Positions 44,838-52,768 of a stretch of 56,683 bases of DNA are shown here, piece by piece. Made by a program: the position numbers and the translations under genes. The notes below the pieces were generated by a model that saw only the letters and a list, made by a program, of their open reading frames with translations, was not told the DNA's origin and did no database searches. Location of the stretch: contig NZ_JAMZGM010000016.1 in NCBI RefSeq assembly GCF_024158605.1, positions 1 through 56,683 of the forward strand. The letters are read 5' to 3'. This stretch comes from Sebaldella sp. S0638 (GTDB lineage Bacteria; Fusobacteriota; Fusobacteriia; Fusobacteriales; Leptotrichiaceae). The number at the start of each line of letters is the position of its first letter. Position 1 is the first letter of the stretch.

Positions 44838-45311
44838 TTATTTTGATTTTGCATTTATATTTTGTTTTTTCATTTCTGCATCTAAATGTTCGGTATATTT
44901 ATTGATAAAACTGATCATACTGTCGAACTGTTCCTCGGATATTTGTTCAAATATAACTTCATCCCGCTTAACAAATTCTTTGTGAAGTTTCTCATGGATA
45001 TTATAAACGGTTTTTCCCTGCTCTGTAAGTCTAAAATAGATTTCTTTTTTGTTATCCGGACTTTGATAGCTTTCTATAAGCCCCTTACTCATAAGTTTTT
45101 TAGTTAATTTACTTATGGCTCCTCTGGTCATATAGAAAGATTCTGCAAGCTCTGTTACATTAGAATCCGGTGTTTTTCCAATATATTCAATGCAATGGAC
45201 TTCGGAAGATGTATAACCTTCCAGATTTTTTTCCATTTTAGGCTTATTAAGCAGGACTATTTTATTTAATATATCTCTAAAACCTTTCATAACCTGTTCT
45301 TCTTTTTTCAT
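44838..45311 (-). CDS. MarR-family transcriptional regulator
   Basis: This 157-aa protein has a winged-helix core: SNVTELAESFYMTRGAISKLT (about residues 52-72) is the recognition helix region, and LIESYQSPDNKKEIYFRLTEQG (about 80-101) is the wing. It sits directly upstream of the MFS exporter on the same strand. It has its own consensus promoter with an inverted repeat. It most likely represses itself and the exporter until a ligand binds. AGGAGG precedes the start codon. Confidence 0.9.
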   Translation of the reverse strand: MKKEEQVMKGFRDILNKIVLLNKPKMEKNLEGYTSSEVHCIEYIGKTPDSNVTELAESFYMTRGAISKLTKKLMSKGLIESYQSPDNKKEIYFRLTEQGKTVYNIHEKLHKEFVKRDEVIFEQISEEQFDSMISFINKYTEHLDAEMKKQNINAKSK

Positions 45312-45343
45312 GACCTGTCCTCCTGTCTAATGTCATTAACTAT

Positions 45344-45372
45344 ATCATATTTCGTTTTTGTTTCTATGTCAA
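45344..45372 (-). promoter_or_regulatory. Promoter of the MarR-type gene
   Basis: On the minus strand TTGACA (45372-45367) and TATGAT (45349-45344) are 17 bp apart. TTTCGTT and AACGAAA arms flank the spacer region, a possible autoregulatory operator. Confidence 0.7.
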
Positions 45373-45379
45373 CGAAAAA

Positions 45380-45833
45380 ATATAAAAAGAATGATTTCTG
45401 CGGCAGCACAAAAAAAGAGATAGTAAAATCGCCTTCATTTATTGTCTTTTAAGTACATTTACAGGAAATAACCATGTGAAGCTTCTATATATAAGAAATC
45501 TTTGAAAATAATTAGAATAATTAAATAAAAATCTAATATAAAAGAAAGTTTGAACTAATCTGACAGGAGTATTCTTATATTATAAGCAAAATGAAACATA
45601 CAAAATATTTCATCAAAATTCAGAGATATGAGCATATATCTCTTGGAACGGAGGGATAGTTTATAAGACTTTTATCGAATATACCAGATATGCTTAATTA
45701 TTATCTGTTAAATAAAACAGTGCGTAATAAAAAGCAGATGATACTTCTTTATATTTGTTATATTGGTGAAATTATATAAAAGCGGCGGGAATCATAATAA
45801 AAATGTAAAAATCAACAAAAAGAAGGAGATGGA
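45380..45833. other. 450-bp gap before the small exported-protein genes
   Basis: AT-rich, no convincing ORF. It contains a dyad AGAGATAT-(6)-ATATCTCT near 45621-45642, then GGAGGG without a following ORF. A weak promoter-like TATAAA near 45776 precedes the first small gene. A long regulatory leader is possible. Confidence 0.5.
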
Positions 45834-46040
45834 ATGAAAAAAACAATAATGGGAGTGTTAATGGTGGTGAGCGCTTTGACACTGGGAGCGGAAAAAGGCA
45901 AAACAGAACCTGCAATTCCTGATTTGGAAGCACAAATGGAAAAAGCAGATAAAATAGAAAGTTATAAGGCAAAAAAAGACAGCGCATGGCACAAAACCGA
46001 GTATAATAAAGTATTAAAATATTTGAAAAAGAAGAAGTGA
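45834..46040 (+). CDS. Small exported protein 1 (68 aa)
   Basis: A signal peptide (MKK, hydrophobic core, TLGA then EK) of about 20 residues is followed by 48 charged, helical residues (DLEAQMEKADKIESYKAKK). AGGAGATGG precedes the ATG. It is the first of three tiny exported-protein genes with 11- and 3-bp gaps. In Fusobacteria such small-gene sets often precede large autotransporter adhesins (as radABC precedes radD). No such gene follows here. The similarity is in architecture, not sequence that I can prove. Confidence 0.65.
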   Translation: MKKTIMGVLMVVSALTLGAEKGKTEPAIPDLEAQMEKADKIESYKAKKDSAWHKTEYNKVLKYLKKKK

Positions 46041-46051
46041 GGTGAGTTTTT

Positions 46052-46342
46052 ATGAAAAAAGCACTAATGATCTGCGCTGCGGGAACAATGATATTTGTAT
46101 CATACAGTGCGGAAGATGCAGTTCCGGAAGTAAGTAAAGCAGTAGAAGACAGCATAACAAAAGATTATGATCAGGACGGAGTATACTCGTCGTATGAAAA
46201 AGCATTAAGACGTGCACAGGGGTCAGTATATGTAACATTGCCTGAAAGAAGAGGCGAATGGTATTCTACTCTGGACAAGATAAAAGACGAGGAAAATGAA
46301 CTAATGCCTGATGAACAGGCAAGAATGAAAAGAAAGAGGTAA
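46052..46342 (+). CDS. Small exported protein 2 (96 aa)
   Basis: A signal peptide with a cleavage site near SYSA is followed by an acidic segment and then EKALRRAQGSVYVTLPERRG, ending in basic residues (RMKRKR). GTGAGGTGAG precedes the ATG. The body is helical and charged, with no known domain. It is the second gene of the three-gene set and almost certainly co-transcribed with its neighbours. Function is unknown. Confidence 0.65.
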   Translation: MKKALMICAAGTMIFVSYSAEDAVPEVSKAVEDSITKDYDQDGVYSSYEKALRRAQGSVYVTLPERRGEWYSTLDKIKDEENELMPDEQARMKRKR

Positions 46343-46345
46343 CTA

Positions 46346-46615
46346 ATGAGAAGATTAGGAATAATGTCTGTATTATGTGTAGCAGCAGGAATTTGCGTGA
46401 GTGCAGCTTCTACTTATGAGTATAAAAGAGAGCTTAGAGAAGGTGCAAGAGGAAAATGGCTGAATCTCAGGCAGCATTTAAACAGTGGAACAAGACTGGA
46501 AAAAGAACTTACAAAGGTAGACAGCCAGATTGACAAAAAAGTGGCTGAGATAAAAGAAATAGAAGATTTACTATTTAGAATAGAGCAATATAAAGCAGAA
46601 AACAATATAAGATAA
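46346..46615 (+). CDS. Small exported coiled-coil protein 3 (89 aa)
   Basis: A signal peptide (MRRLGIMSVLCVAAGICVSA) is followed by about 65 residues of strongly helical, heptad-like sequence (LEKELTKVDSQIDKKVAEIK). This recalls a short FadA-like coiled coil, but at half the length of FadA (about 130 aa). AAGAGG precedes the ATG, and the gap to gene 2 is 3 bp. A terminator follows at 46653-46684. Adhesion or assembly is possible from context in related genomes; it is not shown here. Confidence 0.65.
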   Translation: MRRLGIMSVLCVAAGICVSAASTYEYKRELREGARGKWLNLRQHLNSGTRLEKELTKVDSQIDKKVAEIKEIEDLLFRIEQYKAENNIR

Positions 46616-46652
46616 AAAGAAGTTTTTATAAATTTTAAAAATTAATTAGTGA

Positions 46653-46684
46653 AAGTCGGATTTTGTATAGTCTGGCTTTTTTTA
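46653..46684 (+). terminator. Terminator of the small exported-protein set
   Basis: AAGTCGGA (46653-46660) pairs with TCTGGCTT (46671-46678), with G-U pairs, then TTTTTT. Confidence 0.65.
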
Positions 46685-46694
46685 TATAAATTAT

Positions 46695-46723
46695 TTGACG
46701 TTTATACGTATGGTGTGTATACT
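46695..46723 (+). promoter_or_regulatory. Promoter of the RHH/RelE toxin-antitoxin pair
   Basis: TTGACG (46695-46700) and TATACT (46718-46723) are 17 bp apart. The spacer holds ATACGTAT and the edge holds GTATAC, likely half-sites for the ribbon-helix-helix antitoxin. Confidence 0.7.
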
Positions 46724-46747
46724 AAGTATGAAAAAGGAGATGATTTT

Positions 46748-47053
46748 ATGGCAACTCTAAGAAAAAATATAACAATAAAAGAAGAAGATTTTGAAAAAAT
46801 ATCAGACTTCGCATATAGAAATAGAGTTTCAGTTTCAGAACTTCTAAGGAAAGCTGCAATTTTTTATATAAATGTTCAGGAAAGTATGGATTTAAGTGAA
46901 TATTTGAAGAAAAACTGTGATTTTGTTTCTGAAGAAGAACAAAAAGATTTAGATAATTGGATTAAAGAATTAAAGAGTAACTCTGATTCTGACTACGATT
47001 CTGATGAAGGGCAGGAAATAACTCTTGAAGATATCATACAAGGTAAGTTATAA
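46748..47053 (+). CDS. Ribbon-helix-helix antitoxin
   Basis: This 101-aa protein starts at ATG 46748, with AAGGAGATG upstream. The N-terminal ATLRKNITIKEEDFEKISDFA is a ribbon-helix-helix start. RVSVSELLRKAAIFYIN follows (about residues 29-45). The C-terminal half is very acidic (SNSDSDYDSDEGQ), as expected for the part that wraps the toxin. It overlaps the toxin start by 29 nt. The gene is probably autoregulated. Confidence 0.82.
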   Translation: MATLRKNITIKEEDFEKISDFAYRNRVSVSELLRKAAIFYINVQESMDLSEYLKKNCDFVSEEEQKDLDNWIKELKSNSDSDYDSDEGQEITLEDIIQGKL

Positions 47054-47294
47054 AAAGGAGGCAGTAAAATTTTTAAAAAAGCATAGAATTGAAGCAATAA
47101 AATTCTATAAAGCTTTCGAAACTATGGCAAATGATCTTGAGAATTTTGATGGTTATGACATCAAAAGAATTGTTGGAAGAGATAATGAATACAGATTGAG
47201 ATTAGGAAAATACAGAGCTTTATTTAGAGTGATTGATAATGAACTGCTGATCTTGGTGATCTATACAGACAGCAGAGGTCAAATATATAAATAA
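47025..47294 (+). CDS. RelE/ParE-family toxin
   Basis: This 89-aa basic protein has the RelE fold pattern: YKVSYKKEAVKFLKKH at the start and DIKRIVGRDNEYRLRLGKYRALFRVI (from about residue 47), with the expected Arg and Tyr residues. The start is taken as TTG 47025, with AGGAAATA upstream, because no later ATG gives a complete first strand. It lies within the antitoxin 3' end. RelE members cut mRNA on the ribosome, and ParE members poison gyrase; which applies is unknown. Confidence 0.82.
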   Translation: MKISYKVSYKKEAVKFLKKHRIEAIKFYKAFETMANDLENFDGYDIKRIVGRDNEYRLRLGKYRALFRVIDNELLILVIYTDSRGQIYK

Positions 47295-47313
47295 TCAGAC
47301 ATATAAACTACAT

Positions 47314-47958
47314 CTATATGTCTGAAAGTTTTTGCTGTATAATATTTTTTTTCAATTCTCTTCTGTAATCTTCCAGCAGCAGATTAAGTGTTGAAGAAAG
47401 TACCGGAAATATAAGTAAAAAAGTACCGGGTATTTTCGGAACATAAACTGAAACAGATATTGCAGTAATTGTTATAATCAAAGTAATAAAAAATCTAAAA
47501 ACAGAATTTCTTTTCCGGGAATCAGCTCTGGATTCTCTCACTTTCTTTATTCCCTCATGTTCACTGTTATATATTATATATTCAAATATCAAAAGATAAC
47601 TCAGGTTAACAAAGAGGTAAACTACATTATATCCCACTGCAGGAATAATATTCGACGGATTTTCCATTACCCATTTTGTAAAAATAGGTATCAGTGAAAG
47701 GAAAAAAAGAAACAGAAGATTAACCCATGTAATTTTACCGGAAATATTATTTATATAATAAAAAATTCTGCTGTGCTGGCTCCAGAAAGAGCCTACAACT
47801 ATAAAACTGACAAAGTAGATGACAAGTGTTTCTGCCAGTTGTAAGAGACTGCTGCGGTCAAATGCCGGCGGCAGAGGAATGCTTAAAACCATAATTGTAA
47901 TAATTATTGCAATGATTCCGTCACTGAGGGCTTCGAGCCTCTGTTTTGATAACTTCAT
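47314..47958 (-). CDS. TMEM175-like (DUF1211) potassium channel
   Basis: The product is 214 aa from ATG 47958, with AAAGGCGG upstream; the open frame begins ten codons earlier. The first helix carries RLEALSDGIIAIIITIMVL (about residues 7-25), the (F/L)SDG motif of bacterial TMEM175 pore helices. About six hydrophobic helices are seen. QHSRIFYYI (about 81-89) and NLLFLFFLSLIPIFTKW (about 97-113) are also characteristic. It would pass K+ across the inner membrane. The C-terminal tail is basic. Confidence 0.82.
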   Translation of the reverse strand: MKLSKQRLEALSDGIIAIIITIMVLSIPLPPAFDRSSLLQLAETLVIYFVSFIVVGSFWSQHSRIFYYINNISGKITWVNLLFLFFLSLIPIFTKWVMENPSNIIPAVGYNVVYLFVNLSYLLIFEYIIYNSEHEGIKKVRESRADSRKRNSVFRFFITLIITITAISVSVYVPKIPGTFLLIFPVLSSTLNLLLEDYRRELKKNIIQQKLSDI

Positions 47959-48056
47959 ATTTTCCGCCTTTGCATAATTTAATAACAAAATAATTAATTA
48001 TCATGTCAGTAAGATTATACCACACATTTAAAATTTTATATCTGTTGAAAATAAAA

Positions 48057-48087
48057 AAGTATACTGACATATTCTGCCGGTACACTT
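48057..48087 (-). terminator. Terminator of the pst-pho operon
   Basis: On the minus strand AAGTGTAC pairs with GTATACTT around a 15-nt loop, then TTTTTA. It lies 11 bp beyond the kinase stop. Confidence 0.75.
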
Positions 48088-48098
48088 TTTGTGTAAAT

Positions 48099-49397
48099 TT
48101 ATTTTGGAATAATAATAGAAAATGTACTTCCTACTCCTGAGTTACTGGTTAAGTTTATTTCACTGTTATAGTTATTTACAATTTCTTTCACTATGGCAAG
48201 TCCGAGTCCTGATCCTGAAAAGTTCATAGGTCTTGATTTATCAACCCTGTAGAATTTTTCAAATATTTTATCCTGCTCTTCCTCAGATATTCCGAGTCCG
48301 TTATCTGCAATTCTAAATGTATAAGTATCGTTATTTTCTGCAATTTCCACATTTATTTCCGGTTTTTCCGAGGAATATATAAGTGCATTTTCAATAAGAT
48401 TTTTCATAACGAGTTTTATTTTTTCCGCATCAATATAGATGTAGTTATTTTCATCAAAAAGGTCAAAATTTGTTTGTATTTTTGCATTTTTATTATTAAT
48501 AAGGAGGGTCAGCCCGAACAAAGTCTCATTAATAAGCTCATCTGCCTTAATATATGAGAGATTCAGGATTTTGAAACCTTCAAATTTTGAGTAATTCAAG
48601 AAATCATAGATTAGATTATCTATTTTGTTTATATTCGAATTTATGATTTTGAAAAAAGTCTTCATATTCTCATCTTTATTTTCTATAGATTCTTCAAGAG
48701 CTATTGTATATCCTTTTATATTTGTAAGAGGTGTTTTCAGCTCATGGGAAACATTTGAGATAAAATCTTTTTGTATTTTTTCAAAGTTTTTTGTGATAGT
48801 AATATCTCTGAGACTTATAATGATGGAATGTTCGGTTTCCAGCCTGTATGACTCTATAAGATAATATTTATTCAATTCAGTAAGGAAAAAATCTTCTTTT
48901 ATATTTTCTTTTGATGTAAGAATACTTTTTATTTTTTTTATAAGAGAATTATATTTTATTGTATCAAAATATTTTTTTGATTTTGAATTATATGTAAGAA
49001 TATCAACATTCTTATTTTTTAATATTATCTCGTTATTATTTATTACAAAAATAATATCATCAATGGCTCTAAGAATTTCTTTCAGCTTTTGGCTTTCTTT
49101 TTCCAGTGTTTTTTTGTAATTTTTTGTTTCTTTCTTTATATTAAAGACCTTCTGAAAAAAATCAAGGGATTTATTATTAATATAATAATCAATATTAAGT
49201 GTAAAGTTATCGTCAATAATATTAATGACATTTTCTTTTAAAAATTCTATCTCTTTCTCTTTGCTCATATAAAGGGAGTACAGTAAAAAGTCAAATATCA
49301 GAAATATAGCTGAGAATGAAAGAAGTATAGTTATTTTCTCGTGGAAAATAAATGCCAGAAATAAAATAAAAATCTCAAAAACAATAACTAAAGTCAA
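48099..49397 (-). CDS. phoR: Sensor histidine kinase, PhoR type
   Basis: This 432-aa protein has two adjacent N-terminal membrane segments (about residues 2-20 and 24-46) with almost no periplasmic loop. A PAS-like region covers 110-205, the His box FISNVSHELKTPLTNIKG is at about 214-231, and an HATPase domain ends with SGSGLGLAIVKEIV near 396-409. It phosphorylates the response regulator encoded just upstream (4-nt overlap). In the pstB-phoU context it is PhoR: in other bacteria phosphate status reaches PhoR through PstSCAB and PhoU rather than by direct binding. No HAMP domain is obvious. Confidence 0.88.
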   Translation of the reverse strand: MTLVIVFEIFILFLAFIFHEKITILLSFSAIFLIFDFLLYSLYMSKEKEIEFLKENVINIIDDNFTLNIDYYINNKSLDFFQKVFNIKKETKNYKKTLEKESQKLKEILRAIDDIIFVINNNEIILKNKNVDILTYNSKSKKYFDTIKYNSLIKKIKSILTSKENIKEDFFLTELNKYYLIESYRLETEHSIIISLRDITITKNFEKIQKDFISNVSHELKTPLTNIKGYTIALEESIENKDENMKTFFKIINSNINKIDNLIYDFLNYSKFEGFKILNLSYIKADELINETLFGLTLLINNKNAKIQTNFDLFDENNYIYIDAEKIKLVMKNLIENALIYSSEKPEINVEIAENNDTYTFRIADNGLGISEEEQDKIFEKFYRVDKSRPMNFSGSGLGLAIVKEIVNNYNSEINLTSNSGVGSTFSIIIPK

Positions 49398-50092
49398 ATT
49401 TCTTTTAATCGGTATCCAACTCCTTTTATAGTTTTTATATTTTTAGATATAGAAGGAAGCTTTTCACGGATTTTCCCAACATAGACATCAATTGTCCTGT
49501 CCCCGAGATGATAATTTTCATTCCAAACCCTGCTGAGGATAGTTTCCCTGCTGAGGGCAAGACCTTTATTCTGTATAAGAAAGGCAAGAAGCTTGAATTC
49601 TTTATTGGAAAGAATAATTTCACTGCTGCTTTCGGTTACTGTATGCTTATCAAGATTAATTTCTATCTGGTCATACTGCAAAAGTCCGCTTTCTTTCTCA
49701 GGAGCAAAACCCTCTTTTTTCAAAGAAAGGAGTTTTTTTATTCTCAGAATAAGTTCCCGCGGGTCAAAAGGCTTCCGGAGATAGTCGTCGCATCCCGCCT
49801 GAAAACCGTCAATAACATCCTCTGTTTCAGTTTTTGCAGTAAGCATAAAAATAAAAGGAGTCCCGTATTTATGTGATTCTTTTTTTATTAATTTGGCAAT
49901 TTCCAGTCCGTTTAATCCCGGAAGCATAATATCCAGAATAACAAGGTCGGGTTTATGATTTTGCAGCATTTCCAAAGCTTTACCGCTGTTTTGGGCAGTG
50001 ATGACATTGTAATTTTCTTTCTCAAGAAAAAACTGTATGAGAGTTTTTATCTCAAGGTCATCTTCTACAACAAGAATGGTATTTTTTTTCAT
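49394..50092 (-). CDS. phoB: Phosphate response regulator, PhoB type
   Basis: This 232-aa OmpR/PhoB-family regulator has a receiver domain with acidic pocket VVEDD (residues 8-12), phosphorylated Asp in VILDIMLPGLNGLE (about Asp55) and Lys near 108 (DDYLRKPFDPREL). A winged-helix DNA-binding domain follows, with RTIDVYVGKIREKL near 199-212. It would bind the TTTACA repeats found upstream of pstB. The stop overlaps the kinase start. AAAGGCGG precedes the ATG. Confidence 0.92.
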   Translation of the reverse strand: MKKNTILVVEDDLEIKTLIQFFLEKENYNVITAQNSGKALEMLQNHKPDLVILDIMLPGLNGLEIAKLIKKESHKYGTPFIFMLTAKTETEDVIDGFQAGCDDYLRKPFDPRELILRIKKLLSLKKEGFAPEKESGLLQYDQIEINLDKHTVTESSSEIILSNKEFKLLAFLIQNKGLALSRETILSRVWNENYHLGDRTIDVYVGKIREKLPSISKNIKTIKGVGYRLKEI

Positions 50093-50116
50093 ATTAATAT
50101 CCGCCTTTTAAAAAGT

Positions 50117-50830
50117 CTATTTTTTTCTTTTTAAGGTTATTTTTTCTTCTTCATAATCGATATGTCTTATATCAATTCCGTTATAAATATAAATAACAGT
50201 TTCGGCAAGATTTTTTATTGTATCCCCGATTCTTTCCAGATGCTGTGATATAAACAGTGCTCCAAGGTAGATTTCTCCTTTTTCGCCGTTTCCTCCCTTT
50301 TCGGAAGCAGTTTTATCATTCATTACTTTTTTTGTAGTTTCAATAACATTGGTTTTATAAGCATTAACTTCATCATCAAGGCTTAGTATAAGGTAAGCAT
50401 AGTTCAGCTCTTCCTCATAGTAGCATTTCAGAAATAAATCAAACATCTGTTCGACTTTTGTGTGCATTTCAAGTATGCTCTGTTTTTCCAGAGACTTTAT
50501 ATTGTCAGAATGCTTTAATACTTTTAGTATATTCAGTGCAAGATCATTTATTCTTTCAGTGGCATTTCCTATTTTTATAACACCGATAAGAAATCTCAGA
50601 TTTATAGCCATAGGCTGAAATCTCGCAATAGTAGTGATTACTTCCTCGTCAATTTTTAATTCAGTGTGATTCATTGTTTCTTCTATTGATTTTGCCTCAC
50701 CGTATAATGCCTTGTCAAAAGTACCTGAATTAAGTATAGTTCTGATAATAGTGAGGGATCTTTTACAGTTTTTTAAGGCCTCTGAAATAAGAGTTCTGAT
50801 ATCTTCCATTCTTTCATCTAAGTTTCTCAT
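50117..50830 (-). CDS. phoU: Phosphate signalling protein PhoU
   Basis: This 237-aa protein is all helical, with two repeats of the PhoU three-helix bundle. FQPMAINLRFLIGVIKIGNATERINDLALNIL (about residues 70-101) contains the metal-binding E..ND motif. AIFI/QHLERIGDTIKNLAE near 195-210 is the second copy. It links the Pst transporter with PhoR and damps phosphate uptake. It lies 21 bp after pstB. GGAGGAC is the Shine-Dalgarno. Confidence 0.92.
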   Translation of the reverse strand: MRNLDERMEDIRTLISEALKNCKRSLTIIRTILNSGTFDKALYGEAKSIEETMNHTELKIDEEVITTIARFQPMAINLRFLIGVIKIGNATERINDLALNILKVLKHSDNIKSLEKQSILEMHTKVEQMFDLFLKCYYEEELNYAYLILSLDDEVNAYKTNVIETTKKVMNDKTASEKGGNGEKGEIYLGALFISQHLERIGDTIKNLAETVIYIYNGIDIRHIDYEEEKITLKRKK

Positions 50831-50851
50831 TATATTGTCCTCCCATTTTTT

Positions 50852-51655
50852 TTAACTGAATTTTCCGTTTATATATTCTTCTGTTTTTTTATTACTTGGA
50901 TTTGTAAATATTGTACTTGTTTTATCATATTCTTCAATTACACCTTTGTAGAAAAATGCCGTATAGTCGGAAATTCTCGCAGCCTGCTGCATATTATGCG
51001 TAACTATAACTATAGTATAGTTCTTTTCCAATTCTCTTATTAATTCTTCTACTTTTGATGTAGAAAGGGGGTCAAGCGCCGAAGTAGGCTCATCCATAAG
51101 AAGAATATCCGGTTTTATTGATATTGCTCTTGCGATACATAATCTTTGCTGCTGTCCTCCTGAAAGTCCCATAGCTGACTTGTGCAGCTTGTCCTTTACT
51201 TCATCCCATAAAGCAACAGCTTTCAGGCTTTTTTCCGCAATTTCCATAAGTTTGTTTTTATCTTTCAGTCCGTGAAGTCTCGGAGCATATACTATATTTT
51301 CATAAATAGACTTAGGGAATGGATTCGGCTTCTGGAAAACCATACCAACTTTTTTTCTGAGTTCTACGACATCATATCCCGGTTCAAATATATTTTTTCC
51401 GTTGATGACAATATCTCCTACATATTTTGAGGTATCAATCAGGTCGTTCATTCTGTTTATTGAACGAAGAAAAGTAGTTTTCCCGCATCCGCTGGGACCT
51501 ATAAGCGCCGTAACGTTATTTTTGGGTATTTCCAGATTCAGATCATATAGTGCCTGGAAATCTCCATAAAAAAAATTAAAATTTCTAACCGAAATTATAT
51601 TTGTCAAGCCGTTGTCATTATTTATCACCGGTTTATCTAATTTTGCCTCAGCCAT
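50852..51655 (-). CDS. pstB: Phosphate ABC transporter ATP-binding protein PstB
   Basis: This 267-aa ABC ATPase has Walker [10 protein letters not shown] (about residues 53-61), the Q-loop region [15 protein letters not shown] (about 105-119, a PstB signature), the ABC signature [14 protein letters not shown] (about 169-182) and Walker [13 protein letters not shown] (about 188-199). It powers high-affinity phosphate import. The permease and binding-protein genes pstSCA are not adjacent, which is unusual because pstB normally follows pstA. AGGAGGAG precedes the ATG. A Pho box lies directly upstream. Confidence 0.95.
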   Translation of the reverse strand: MAEAKLDKPVINNDNGLTNIISVRNFNFFYGDFQALYDLNLEIPKNNVTALIGPSGCGKTTFLRSINRMNDLIDTSKYVGDIVINGKNIFEPGYDVVELRKKVGMVFQKPNPFPKSIYENIVYAPRLHGLKDKNKLMEIAEKSLKAVALWDEVKDKLHKSAMGLSGGQQQRLCIARAISIKPDILLMDEPTSALDPLSTSKVEELIRELEKNYTIVIVTHNMQQAARISDYTAFFYKGVIEEYDKTSTIFTNPSNKKTEEYINGKFS

Positions 51656-51699
51656 TTCTCCTCCTAGAATACTTTCTTTATTTAAATTATATCAGTGAT

Positions 51700-51753
51700 A
51701 TTATAAAATGTAAATGTAAAAGAAATATAAACCCTATGTAAAAGAATTGTAAA
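51700..51753 (-). promoter_or_regulatory. Pho-box promoter of the pstB-phoU-phoB-phoR operon
   Basis: On the minus strand TTTACA occurs at 51753-51748 and 51742-51737, TTTATA at 51731-51726, and TTTACA at 51720-51715: four units at exact 11-bp steps, plus a further TTTACA at 51714-51709. TATAAT (51705-51700) is the -10, 9 nt after the last in-phase repeat. The boxes replace a -35, as in PhoB-activated promoters. Confidence 0.85.
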
Positions 51754-51820
51754 AAAATAACTGCTTATATTACGATAATATGGTAAAATTAAAAGAAGTA
51801 TGTTTAAGAAAGGCTGTTAT

Positions 51821-52672
51821 ATGAAAAGATTTAAAATAGAAAAAGAACATTACGGGTATAAAATATCGCAATACCTTCGTGAGATACAAAACTATTCTGG
51901 AAGAAGTCTGAGGAATATCGAAGTTTTTTTTGACGGGAAAAAAGTGAAGACTACAAAGAAGATAAGAAAACAAGGTATTCTTAAAGTAGTGGAAAAAGAA
52001 AAAGGAACTAATATAAAACCTATAAAAATACCTTTGGATATTGTATTTGAAGATGATGATGTACTGGTGGTAAATAAACAGCCGTATCTTGTTACACATC
52101 CCACAAAGAAAAAAGTAGATGTAACACTGGCAAATGGAATAGTTTATTATTTTCAGGAAAAATATGGAAAAGAAATGGTTCCGAGATTTTATAACAGACT
52201 GGATATGGATACTTCAGGGCTGATAATAATAGCTAAAAACAGCTTTGCACAGGCATTTTTACAAAACTTCGGAGATGTGAAAAAATACTATATGGCTTTG
52301 GTTCACGGAATTATAAAAGAAAATACGATAACCATAGAAAAGCCTATTGCACGTGTGGGTGACGATTTGAGAAGGCAGATTCTCGATGAAGGCCAGTATG
52401 CGAAAACTGTGGTAAAAACTATAAAGCGAAATGAAGATAAAAATATAACTCTCGCAGAATGTGAACTTTTTACAGGGAGAACGCATCAGATAAGAGTTCA
52501 TCTTTCGAATGAAGGATACCCTATACTCGGAGATAAGCTTTACGGTGATATAGATGATAATGTGAAAAGGCAGATGCTTCATTCATATAAAGTAAGTTTT
52601 ATTCATCCCAGAACAAAAGAAATAAAGGAACTGGAAATAGGGATGTATGATGATATGAAAGAGTTTATGTAG
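51821..52672 (+). CDS. RluA-family RNA pseudouridine synthase
   Basis: The product is 283 aa from ATG 51821; the frame is open from 51800, but AAAGG suits 51821. The catalytic block RLDMDTSGLIIIAKN (about residues 125-139) has the catalytic Asp, and GRTHQIRVHL (about 220-229) and GDKLYGD (about 238-244) complete the family pattern. The N-terminal 60 residues form an S4-like RNA-binding domain. The exact rRNA or tRNA target is not determined (RluD/RluC/YlyB type). It is divergent from pstB. Confidence 0.9.
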   Translation: MKRFKIEKEHYGYKISQYLREIQNYSGRSLRNIEVFFDGKKVKTTKKIRKQGILKVVEKEKGTNIKPIKIPLDIVFEDDDVLVVNKQPYLVTHPTKKKVDVTLANGIVYYFQEKYGKEMVPRFYNRLDMDTSGLIIIAKNSFAQAFLQNFGDVKKYYMALVHGIIKENTITIEKPIARVGDDLRRQILDEGQYAKTVVKTIKRNEDKNITLAECELFTGRTHQIRVHLSNEGYPILGDKLYGDIDDNVKRQMLHSYKVSFIHPRTKEIKELEIGMYDDMKEFM

Positions 52673-52768
52673 AAATATTTATTCTGTTCGGACAGAACAA
52701 ATTATGCAGTGAGAGAATTTTTTATGAAGTAAATATAATAGAAGATAAAGAGAACAGGAGGAATGATA

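Noticed and set aside
49508-49876. 122-residue plus-strand frame inside the phoB-type gene
   Set aside because: It is antisense to a complete response regulator with all expected motifs and contains no domain of its own.
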